From JAAERC01 sp965602655 (GTDB taxonomy: Bacteria > Zixibacteria > MSB-5A5 > GN15 > PGXB01): a stretch of DNA of 15,717 nucleotides. The stretch lies in the NCBI GenBank assembly GCA_965602655.1, contig CBFCZE010000059.1:1-15717 (forward strand), in the 5' to 3' direction. Shown piece by piece: positions 1 to 6,033 of this stretch. Under the pieces are notes generated by a model. It made no database searches. It saw only the letters and a program-made list of their open reading frames with translations, and was not told the origin of the DNA. Position numbers and translations under genes: made by a program. How positions within the stretch are numbered: the first letter of the stretch is position 1; the number at the start of each line of letters is the position of its first letter.

Positions 1-926
1 GCGCTCCAATTGCTCCAGGTACAATAATTCTTGGTTCGCACCCTCCAGTAATAAGTTGTACCGCCAGCCAAATTCGATTGCGCCTGGTATTGAGAGGCCG
101 ATGGCATTTCGTCAATTACGGGACTGGAAAAATTGTCGTTGTCATCTACCTGGATTTCATAAAGATCGGCGCCGGTTACATCGTTCCAGTCAAAACTGAC
201 CGGCAGATTAAGGTTGGTTGCTCCGGCGGAAGGCGAGACCAGTCCGGGCGAGGCCAACTGCGTGCAGGTTGTGAAATTCCGGGTTAGACTCCAGTCATAA
301 TAAACGGTATTATATGGCGAGAAGGGGTTGGTCCAGTAATATCTTACTTTCCAGTAGAATTTGGTATTATAGGCCAAACCGGATACTGAACGAGAACTAC
401 TGTGAGTCTTAACGCTAATTTCCGGGCTTTTAAAATCGGAATTATTATCAACATATAATTGGTGGCCGGTATTCATTACTTTGGGGTCGGCAATTGCCCG
501 CCAATCCAGTAAAAGCGGCTGGATTTGATCAGTTACACCATTTGCCGGACTAAGGAGTTCAGGAATAACTATCCTGAAGTTTCGTGCACTGGACCAAGCC
601 CGCCAAGCAAACATGAACCGTGCTCTTACACGCCAGTAATAAGTGCCTCCCGGAGACAAGCCGGTAACGGTTTGAGATGTTTTGTTACCAAGGGTTTCAT
701 AATAAAACGGACTGCTGAAATCCGAATTATTATCAATCTGCAGTTGATAGTTATCGGCCAAAGCAACTGACGACCACTTAAAGGTAACATATCCGGTCGA
801 ATTGACCGTCGCCTGATAACCGTTAGCCGGGGAAACCAGACCGGGCACCTGCGCCCGGGCTGTATCCGGTATCACAAAAGCGGCGGCCAGTAAAACCATC
901 CCCAGAATCGTTAAAAGTTTTTTCAT
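1..926 (-). CDS. Secreted protein of fibronectin-III-like modules (C-terminus beyond the window)
   Basis: The frame is open from an ATG at 926 to base 1, about 308 residues, with no stop, so the C-terminus lies outside the window. The start is supported by AAAGGAG a few bases upstream. Residues 1-25 form a signal peptide (MKKLLTILG, then a hydrophobic run, cleavage likely after ARA). Three modules of roughly 90-105 residues follow. Each starts near LVSPANG or LVSPSAG, carries a Y-x-L/I-Q-V/I-D-x-N-x-D/N-F core, and ends in YYWRVRA or FYWKVR. This is the layout of fibronectin-III-like repeats common in exported proteins of FCB-group bacteria. The same module type occurs near the end of the propeller protein at 2405-4639. 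Ligand and anchoring are unknown; a sorting or dockerin tail could lie outside the window. Confidence 0.85.
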   Translation of the reverse strand, partial: MKKLLTILGMVLLAAAFVIPDTARAQVPGLVSPANGYQATVNSTGYVTFKWSSVALADNYQLQIDNNSDFSSPFYYETLGNKTSQTVTGLSPGGTYYWRVRARFMFAWRAWSSARNFRIVIPELLSPANGVTDQIQPLLLDWRAIADPKVMNTGHQLYVDNNSDFKSPEISVKTHSSSRSVSGLAYNTKFYWKVRYYWTNPFSPYNTVYYDWSLTRNFTTCTQLASPGLVSPSAGATNLNLPVSFDWNDVTGADLYEIQVDDNDNFSSPVIDEMPSASQYQAQSNLAGGTTYYWRVRTKNYCTWSNWS

Positions 927-1231
927 AAAAACTCCTTTATGAAGTTAGTTAATTAATTATATTTCTTTTAATTTCTTTTCATTTTGGAATTGACTTAAAG
1001 TATATAATCATAAAAACATTGGGATTCTTTTTGCTCTATTAAGAATCTCCTTAATTTGAATATATTTGCCTGCAAAGATATTTCCCCACAAGCTAAAATA
1101 ATATAATACTTTATGGAAATTTGTCAATAGGCTAAAGTCGAAAATGATGGTAAGTTACTGCAAGACATCAGATTTTGTTCAAAATATGGGCAGTGTCGCC
1201 CACCAAACATATGATACGCCGGTAAAACAGG
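927..1231. other. Intergenic region with a long 5' leader
   Basis: This AT-rich gap carries the promoter at 1100-1127, a leader of about 165 bases, and the ribosome-binding site for the gene starting at 926. I see no convincing terminator hairpin for the upstream gene ending at 1232, no known riboswitch, and no small gene with a good ribosome-binding site. Confidence 0.5.
1100..1127 (-). promoter_or_regulatory. Probable sigma70-type promoter of the fibronectin-module gene
   Basis: On the minus strand a perfect TTGACA (1122-1127) stands 16 bases before TATATT (1100-1105), a five-of-six match to the -10 consensus. It would give a leader of about 165 bases before the ATG at 926. This lies in the 305-base gap between the two minus-strand genes. 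Confidence 0.5.
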
Positions 1232-2071
1232 CTACTTGATGTTATAAATAATATGATCTTTCAAACTTGGTTCGTCGCCCCAATACTCATTCAACCTTAT
1301 TATTAAATCGCCTCCATCAGGATCGAAGTTCTTATAGAATTCTGCCAGAGGCGCCAGATCAAAGTTAAGCTCTTGATGAATATATGCCTCGCAGAAATCA
1401 TCGTTGCCAAAATGGTGCAAATACAGGTCCATCTGAGGCGGATTCGATTTATAAATAAAACTGTGAAAATAAGCGAAGAAATAATGTGTTTTACAGCCGC
1501 CGCCATACGCCACCGAAAGAGTCATAATATCATCTTCAATTCCGGCGCTATCGATTGAATATTTGTCACGCAAAAGATCATGTGGATTGGTGTCAATTAT
1601 AAGTACATGGCCATCCAAGTCATTTTCGGCAATAGATGGTTTCACTCTTAGTAATGCCCGATATTCCGATTGAGGCGGCATTACGATTGCATCCGGATAT
1701 GGATCTAATTTAATCAATTCGACTGACAGTCCCAGAGTGTCAATGGCCGGATAGCTGTCTTTTTCAGGATATTCGGTCAATCCCTCAATTCCGGCAATAA
1801 TATAAACGGTATCAAAATCCTGAGTTATCAACGAGATCTGTATGGCCGCCATTCCCTGCCAGAAGCACATGATTAATGGGTTGTTGGGACAACGGCTCTC
1901 GGTCAATAAAGAATCAAATTTAATTTTGATTTTTTCCGGACCCACCGTAACGGTTTGCCCAAAATAGAGAGTTACATCTTCGCCCTCAACAAATGAGCCC
2001 GGATTTCTGGAACAGAATATTGACCCTAAAAGTAAAATCAGAATTATTGAAATTAAAATAAATTTAGACAT
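1232..2071 (-). CDS. Exported protein with SRCP...C and GGGC motifs, possible lipoprotein
   Basis: The product is 279 residues. I place the start at the ATG at 2071 rather than 21 bases upstream, because AAGGGG sits just before it and translation then begins with a clean signal sequence (MSKFILIS, hydrophobic run to about residue 19). A Cys follows the hydrophobic run, but the residues before it (SIF-C) are a poor lipobox with Phe at -1, so lipoprotein status is doubtful. The mature part contains ESRCPNNPLIMCFWQG near the N-terminus and YGGGCKTHYF plus a DDFC element near the C-terminus. Similar paired SRCP-x-C-W-x-G and GGGC-x-x-H patterns occur in uncharacterised bacterial lipoproteins, as I recall. 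The four or more conserved Cys could form disulfides outside the cytoplasm. No function is proposed. A -10 box (TATAAT) lies at 2112-2117. Confidence 0.75.
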   Translation of the reverse strand: MSKFILISIILILLLGSIFCSRNPGSFVEGEDVTLYFGQTVTVGPEKIKIKFDSLLTESRCPNNPLIMCFWQGMAAIQISLITQDFDTVYIIAGIEGLTEYPEKDSYPAIDTLGLSVELIKLDPYPDAIVMPPQSEYRALLRVKPSIAENDLDGHVLIIDTNPHDLLRDKYSIDSAGIEDDIMTLSVAYGGGCKTHYFFAYFHSFIYKSNPPQMDLYLHHFGNDDFCEAYIHQELNFDLAPLAEFYKNFDPDGGDLIIRLNEYWGDEPSLKDHIIYNIK

Positions 2072-2111
2072 ATCATTCCCCTTGTATATCAAAATATAAA
2101 TAACATTCGCT

Positions 2112-2117
2112 ATTATA
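2112..2117 (-). promoter_or_regulatory. Possible -10 box of the 1232-2071 gene
   Basis: A perfect TATAAT on the minus strand lies about 40 bases upstream of the chosen start at 2071. No good -35 hexamer is found at 16-18 bases, so only the -10 element is proposed. Confidence 0.3.
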
Positions 2118-2278
2118 CAAGACGTTTATTCCAAAATAATGTTCATCAAAATTGTTTATTGTCAAAAATAATTGGCTGTCCTAAATGAGTGAAAATTTGA
2201 TCCGATAATAAAAACATTGGATATACTACAAAAAAACCCGTAAAATTAGTGTCTCTGCAGAATATTGCATTATTGACT

Positions 2279-2291
2279 CGCAAAATTTGCG
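2279..2291. promoter_or_regulatory. 13-base palindrome, possible operator
   Basis: CGCAAAATTTGCG has six-base arms (CGCAAA/TTTGCG) around a single A. It directly follows a TTGACT hexamer and lies about 115 bases upstream of the propeller gene. Position and symmetry would suit a dimeric regulator, but no regulator is encoded here and only one copy was noticed. Confidence 0.25.
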
Positions 2292-2404
2292 ATTAGACAT
2301 TTTTGGGTGGCATAAAATTGAATTTGGATTATATTTAAATTTGTAAGTAATCAATTACCAAAAGTACAAACAAAAACACGCGCCATAGAAAGCAGGAGAG
2401 ATCA

Positions 2405-4639
2405 ATGAACAACAAAACAATTTTAATTATTGCCCTTTTAATTTATTCTATTATGGCTATTTCGGCGTTGGCCGAGCCGCCAATACCGACCAATTATTCA
2501 ATCTGCTCCCAGGGTGGACTTCAAAATGAACAGCAGATTTTCGTTTGTCCGACCGATAGTAATATTGTTTGTGCCGATTGGCGGGATTTCAGACTTGGCT
2601 ATCGTCGGGTTGGCGTCGGCCGTTCGACCGATGCCGGCGATACCTGGACCAATAATTTGATATCGCTGGCATTATTGTTGCAGGACCGACAATCGGACCC
2701 AACCATGGCCGTGGATAACGATGGTAATTTTTATATAAATGTCCTTGATTATCACGATGACGGTCCGGAATCTTATCTTACTTTTATTAAATCAACAGAT
2801 AAGGGCATTAGCTGGACCGGGCCCTATCCAGTAGTAAATGATTGGGGCAATTACTTTGAAGACAAACAGTTTATTACTGTGGACAGAACTCATGGGCCGC
2901 ACGAGGGTAATGTCTATATTTCTTGGACCCGCTTTGACAACCCGACTCGCATCATGTTTGCCCGTTCGACCGATGGCGTTGAATCTTTTGATGACACTTT
3001 GATTGTTGGACCTATAGAAGATTTCAGCGCTTGCGGTGGGCCCTCAAATTGGGATGCCGGACACTTTTCCAACCCGCTGGTTGGGAGTGACGGTTCAGTA
3101 TATGTATTCTGGCCGGGCGCCCATTGGAAACCGCCGGATTGTATCTATTATCGTGCCCAGCTAATGGTCAAATCAATCGATGGCGGGGTGACATTTACAG
3201 ATCCGGTCATGATATATTCAACAAACGGTTTTGGACAAGTTGACGGTGCTGTTGAAGTATATGATGGACCGGTTCTTGCCGCCGATATGACTGGCGGAAC
3301 TTATGATGGCAACTTATATTTGGCGGTTGCAAATGCGGATATATCAAATACTATCTATGAGGATTGGAACATTGAATTTATCAAATCATCCGATGGCGGC
3401 ACAACTTGGTCAGATCCGATCTATATAAATGATGATTATACCGGCATGGGCGCTCTGTATGATCAGTTTCACCCGTGGATGGCCATCAATGAGGAAGGAA
3501 CTTTGGTAGCTATCTGGTATGACCAGAGAACCGATCCGGTAGATCATTATAAATTCGATCTGTTTGCGGCATATTCGTTTGATGGCGGTGCCAGTTTTAC
3601 TACTAACCACCGAATATCGGAAATTTCCGTAGACCCCGATTATCTGGGATATACGGCAAGTAGTCGTGAAGATCAGTATCGAGTCATGGATCCAAGAAAA
3701 GATCACGAGCCAACAGTTCGCGCTGGTAAAATTGCTGAATATATTGGTGTTACGGCCTTCAAGGATCATGTTAACGCCGTCTGGACAGATACCAGAAACT
3801 ACAATCAGGATACTTATGGCGCCAACTGGGTGATTCCGTTGTTAAGACCGAGACTTCTTGAACCGGGAGACGACGACCTGACTCTTTCCAATCCAGTCTT
3901 TAACTGGGCAACAGCGTGGAAAGAAAATGATGATCAATATCTTATTGAAATCGCCACCGATGACCAGTTTGATAATATAATCTATTTTGAAACGGTGACC
4001 GAAACAGAAAATGCGCTGTCATCACCGTTGGATGACGGAACATATTATTGGAGGGTGCAGGCATCGACCATTTCAACCAGAGAAACCACCGAATATTCAG
4101 ATACCCATACGTTCACCGTCGATACCTATCTGCCGCCGGTACCTGCATTGATATCCCCGGCTGATGAGACTGTCAGTAAAAATGATTATCCCGAATTTGA
4201 ATGGGATCTGGGCGAGACGCCATCCAGCGATGTATATTATGATCTTCTTATCAGTGCTGATGAAACATTCACCGATGAGACAATAATGAGACGATATGAT
4301 GGTTTGACGGCAACTAATTTCACCACACCTGATATACTTTATACCGATACCGTATATTACTGGACGGTATCGGCGGAAAACTGGGCAGAGCAGACGGAAG
4401 GTTTTGCCGACGCTTTCAGCTATGAATTAGTCTATTATACTTGTGCTGATGTTGACGGCGAGCCGGGAATAAATATTCTGGATATTGTTTTCCTTTTAAA
4501 CTATAAATACAAGGGTGGTCCGGCACCCGATCCCCTGATTGCCGGTGAAATCGACGGCATACCGCCCATTAACATTTTGGATATTGTTTATCTAATAAAC
4601 TACAAATATAAAAGCGGTGCGGAACCCGTTTGTGAATAA
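2405..4639 (+). CDS. Secreted Asp-box (BNR/sialidase-like) propeller protein with dockerin-like C-terminus
   Basis: The product is 744 residues. The ATG is preceded by AGGAGA. Residues 1-23 are a signal peptide (cleavage after SALA). Residues ~70-480 contain repeated Asp-box motifs S-x-D-x-G-x-T-W/F: STDAGDTW, STDKGISW, SIDGGVTF, SSDGGTTW and SFDGGASF. These mark a sialidase-like beta-propeller; the motif is structural and does not by itself show sialidase activity. I do not see a convincing sialidase active-site set. Residues ~490-670 hold two fibronectin-III-like modules (GTYYWRVQA, VYYWTVSA). Residues 680-742 carry two dockerin-type repeats, each ending NILDIV-x-L-x-NYKYK. The first keeps D-x-D-x-E...D; the second reads E-I-D-G-I...D and probably binds calcium poorly. 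Likely exported and attached through the dockerin-like tail; partner unknown. A strong terminator follows at 4669. Confidence 0.85.
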   Translation: MNNKTILIIALLIYSIMAISALAEPPIPTNYSICSQGGLQNEQQIFVCPTDSNIVCADWRDFRLGYRRVGVGRSTDAGDTWTNNLISLALLLQDRQSDPTMAVDNDGNFYINVLDYHDDGPESYLTFIKSTDKGISWTGPYPVVNDWGNYFEDKQFITVDRTHGPHEGNVYISWTRFDNPTRIMFARSTDGVESFDDTLIVGPIEDFSACGGPSNWDAGHFSNPLVGSDGSVYVFWPGAHWKPPDCIYYRAQLMVKSIDGGVTFTDPVMIYSTNGFGQVDGAVEVYDGPVLAADMTGGTYDGNLYLAVANADISNTIYEDWNIEFIKSSDGGTTWSDPIYINDDYTGMGALYDQFHPWMAINEEGTLVAIWYDQRTDPVDHYKFDLFAAYSFDGGASFTTNHRISEISVDPDYLGYTASSREDQYRVMDPRKDHEPTVRAGKIAEYIGVTAFKDHVNAVWTDTRNYNQDTYGANWVIPLLRPRLLEPGDDDLTLSNPVFNWATAWKENDDQYLIEIATDDQFDNIIYFETVTETENALSSPLDDGTYYWRVQASTISTRETTEYSDTHTFTVDTYLPPVPALISPADETVSKNDYPEFEWDLGETPSSDVYYDLLISADETFTDETIMRRYDGLTATNFTTPDILYTDTVYYWTVSAENWAEQTEGFADAFSYELVYYTCADVDGEPGINILDIVFLLNYKYKGGPAPDPLIAGEIDGIPPINILDIVYLINYKYKSGAEPVCE

Positions 4640-4668
4640 TTATCTTCATTATTTAAATTAATTTTTCA

Positions 4669-4697
4669 GGGACGATCTTTATGGGGTCGTCCCTTTT
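4669..4697 (+). terminator. Rho-independent terminator of the propeller gene
   Basis: A nine-base-pair stem (GGGACGATC / GGTCGTCCC, one G-U pair) with a seven-base loop is followed by TTTT. It begins 30 bases after the stop codon. Confidence 0.85.
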
Positions 4698-4728
4698 CAA
4701 TTATTGTTCTAAATGTAAAAGTTTTTTA

Positions 4729-4758
4729 TTGACATCGTTTTGTTGAAAGTGCTATCTA
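4729..4758 (+). promoter_or_regulatory. Possible promoter of the small zinc-knuckle gene
   Basis: A perfect TTGACA at 4729-4734 is followed after 18 bases by TATCTA, a weak -10. It sits between the terminator ending at 4697 and the small gene at 4838, so a promoter is expected here. The -10 assignment is uncertain. Confidence 0.3.
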
Positions 4759-4837
4759 CTGCTATAACGTCAAAAGGTAATAAACCAAACAACGATGTTA
4801 AATCGTATAATGGTACAACCTATGAAGGAGGAAGTGG

Positions 4838-4990
4838 ATGCCAAAAGCAAAAAAGAAAGTGGCGAAGAAGAAAGCAGTTAAGAAGGTCAAGAAGGTTCGT
4901 TGCGCCGGTAAGACCAAAGAGGGTAAAAGGTGCAAACGCATGGCAATCTCGCCATCAAAGTATTGTTATCTTCATAAGAAAAAAAGATAA
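4838..4990 (+). CDS. 50-residue Lys-rich protein with a Cys3His zinc-knuckle-like motif
   Basis: The gene starts at an ATG eight bases after a near-perfect AAGGAGG and ends in TAA, with its own terminator at 5004. The product begins MPKAKKKVAKKKAVKKVKKV, a basic tail like those of histone-H1-like bacterial proteins. It continues RCAGKTKEGKRCKRMA, then SKYCYLHKKKR. The spacing C-x-G-x-T-x-x-G-x-x-C ... Y-C-x-x-H matches a small zinc-binding motif found in short bacterial and phage proteins (DUF5763-like, from memory). Cys22, Cys32, Cys43 and His46 are the likely ligands. The high charge suggests nucleic-acid binding in the cytoplasm, which is an inference. A longer overlapping frame in another phase lacks a ribosome-binding site at its start and protein-like composition, so I prefer this one. 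Confidence 0.8.
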   Translation: MPKAKKKVAKKKAVKKVKKVRCAGKTKEGKRCKRMAISPSKYCYLHKKKR

Positions 4991-5003
4991 TTTTTCATTT
5001 TCT

Positions 5004-5033
5004 AAAAGACGGTGCATGGCACCGTCTTTTTTT
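5004..5033. terminator. Bidirectional terminator between convergent units
   Basis: A perfect eight-base-pair stem GACGGTGC/GCACCGTC with a three-base loop (5008-5026) is flanked by AAAA on the left and seven T on the right. It closes the plus-strand small gene. With TTTT on the opposite strand it can also stop the minus-strand chemotaxis unit. Confidence 0.9.
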
Positions 5034-5080
5034 ATGTACAAATAAAAATAAATCGATTTGTTTGGTCGAAAATTTGGTAT

Positions 5081-5236
5081 TTATAGACAAGCGGTAAGAC
5101 TGACTATTTTATCCCTGGCTATATAGGGATCGGGAGCCGTACCGACGACCTTAATATCAGGATCAAGTGATAATTCGGATGTGAATATCTTTTGAACAAT
5201 AGCCGAATCATCAATTACTAATACTCTTACACTCAT
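5081..5236 (-). pseudogene. cheB: Truncated cheB: first ~45 residues of the receiver domain
   Basis: The frame opens with ATG at 5236 and gives 51 residues. MSVRVLVIDDSAIVQKIFTS is the start of a CheB receiver, with the paired acidic DD of the phosphorylation pocket, and DPDIKVVGTAPDPYIARDKI is equally typical. After DKIVSL, where CheB continues into the strand ending with the phospho-acceptor Asp, the reading becomes TACL and stops at 5081. The phospho-acceptor, the rest of the receiver and the whole methylesterase domain are absent; the next 45 bases lead straight to the shared terminator. CheB normally demethylates or deamidates chemoreceptors. This fragment cannot do so. Its start overlaps the end of the intact cheX by 26 bases, probably an old operon arrangement. 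Truncation is clear; the cause (deletion, or assembly error) is not. Confidence 0.85.
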
Positions 5237-5708
5237 CAGCTATTTCCTGCATAGTAAAAATAGTTATAACCGAATAATCATCCACCATACAACAATGATA
5301 CTCGCAACCCTCAATCATTGAGAAGAAAGCTTCTTTCTCAATTTTTGTTACTTCAAAATTGGTCAGACTAAAAGGAGCTTCGTCACCAAAGAAGCTGACC
5401 AGAAGCTGGCCGGAAACGATGTTAAGTAATTCCCTGGCGGAGTCAAAGTTATTTTCCTCGGGGTCAACGTCGCCGATATCCTCGCCCAGCAGATTAGCCG
5501 ACAGCTCGGCACAGAAATCAACAGGAAGCACCATTTTTATTTCGCCGGCTTTATCCCCGGAAAAATTCAACTTCACCAGGACATACTCAAAATCTTCAAA
5601 AGATATTCCTGAAGCCATATCGACCGGTTCGGGAAACATAAAAGCAGTTTGTTCCAAAACATTAGATACGGTTTCATTAATAGCTTCCATTATTATTTTA
5701 TTATTCAT
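5211..5708 (-). CDS. cheX: CheX/CheC-type CheY-P phosphatase domain protein
   Basis: The product is 165 residues, usual for the family. The ATG at 5708 has GGGAG eight bases upstream and overlaps the end of the cheY remnant by eight bases. The segment DSARELLNIVSG carries the family's E-x-x-N catalytic pair at Glu93 and Asn96; in characterised CheX and CheC this pair positions water to dephosphorylate CheY-P. A hydrophobic strand after it (QLLVSFFG) fits the fold. Length, motif and gene context make a soluble cytoplasmic CheX-type protein the best call. Only one E-x-x-N site is present, as in CheX rather than the two-site CheC. The gene appears intact although cheY and cheB on either side are broken, so its present partner, if any, must be encoded elsewhere. 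Bases 5557-5629 are repeated at 5863-5935. Confidence 0.8.
   Translation of the reverse strand: MNNKIIMEAINETVSNVLEQTAFMFPEPVDMASGISFEDFEYVLVKLNFSGDKAGEIKMVLPVDFCAELSANLLGEDIGDVDPEENNFDSARELLNIVSGQLLVSFFGDEAPFSLTNFEVTKIEKEAFFSMIEGCEYHCCMVDDYSVITIFTMQEIADECKSISN
5557..5629. repeat. 73-bp duplicated segment, copy 1 (inside intact cheX)
   Basis: This segment encodes residues ~28-51 of CheX. It matches 5863-5935 in direct orientation at 70 of 73 positions. The three differences read, in the cheX frame, as two silent changes and one Val/Ile change. Confidence 0.95.
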
Positions 5709-5862
5709 GATTTACTCCCAGAACTCTGTCGATAACTTCACTGAGTGATTCGGGGGTGAAAGGTTTTCTAATATACTCCCGAATTCCCTTTTCTTTTAAT
5801 TTTTCTATTCTTTTCACGCTGCCATCGGTCGAAATAACAACTACCGGTATATCCTTCAGCAA
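5701..5862 (-). pseudogene. cheY: cheY remnant: C-terminal ~53 residues
   Basis: The frame reads LLKDIPVVVISTDGS, then RIEKLKEKGIREYIRKPFTP and a final helix to the TAA at 5701. These are the beta4 strand with the conserved Ser/Thr switch (IST), and the beta5 Lys-Pro (RKPF) of a CheY-type receiver. The N-terminal half with the DD pair and the phospho-acceptor Asp is missing. In its place, upstream of 5863, lies a copy of a cheX segment in another frame. CheY carries the phosphoryl signal from CheA to the motor; this piece lacks the phosphorylation site. The cheY frame can be read a little further back as VEFFR within the duplicated segment, which resembles receiver helix 3, so the joint may lie in a short stretch that both genes share. 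Confidence 0.85.
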
Positions 5863-5935
5863 CCGGAAAAATTCAACTTCACCAAGACATACTCAAAATC
5901 TTCAAAAGATATTCCTGAGGCCATATCGATCGGTT
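5863..5935. repeat. 73-bp duplicated segment, copy 2 (between cheX and cheY remnants)
   Basis: Direct repeat of 5557-5629, offset 306 bases, with three mismatches. It is flanked on the left by the cheY remnant and on the right by the cheX-like N-terminal remnant, and belongs to neither reading frame. Both ends are abrupt. Confidence 0.95.
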
Positions 5936-6030
5936 GGAAATGGCTTTCCATGTGTTACCTTACAATCCAGCATACTAAAAAAGGTCTCTGTGATTGATTG
6001 TATGAATGGATTGATGTATTCTATTTTCAT
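5902..6030 (-). pseudogene. Second cheX remnant: first ~32 residues
   Basis: An ATG at 6030, four bases after the fapA stop, opens a 42-residue frame. MKIEYINPFIQSITETFFSM followed by LDCKVTHGKPFP is the start of a CheX-domain protein of the INPF type, a class different from the intact cheX downstream. After residue ~32 the frame enters the duplicated 73-bp segment in the wrong phase and ends at a TGA at 5902-5904. The junction falls close to the position in cheX that this N-terminus would align with, but shifted by one base. The catalytic E-x-x-N region is absent, so the product, if made, is not a phosphatase. The tight spacing to fapA suggests an ancestral fapA-cheX-cheY-cheX-cheB order. 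Confidence 0.75.
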
Positions 6031-6033
6031 TCG

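Larger units (their letters stand above)
2072..2404. other. Divergent intergenic region
   Basis: The gap separates two divergently transcribed genes for exported proteins and must hold both promoters. Seen directly: TATAAT on the minus strand at 2112-2117, TTGACT on the plus strand at 2273-2278, and a 13-base palindrome at 2279-2291 directly after it. The plus-strand gene has AGGAGA before its ATG. No small gene is apparent. Confidence 0.45.

Noticed and set aside
1..900. Short plus-strand frames (for example 78-287 and 525-770)
   Set aside because: They are antisense to a continuous minus-strand frame with a signal peptide and clear fibronectin-like repeats.
2405..4639. Naming the propeller protein a sialidase
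   Set aside because: Asp-box repeats are structural and occur in many non-sialidases; I could not identify the arginine triad and other catalytic residues.
4740..5045. A 101-codon plus-strand frame overlapping the small zinc-knuckle gene
   Set aside because: It has no ribosome-binding site at its start, runs through the terminator hairpin, and its composition is that of a shifted reading of the Lys-rich gene at 4838-4990.
5557..5935. The 73-bp repeat as an insertion-sequence end, attachment site or CRISPR-like repeat
   Set aside because: It lies inside cheX coding sequence, occurs only twice, has no inverted ends and no nearby transposase or integrase.
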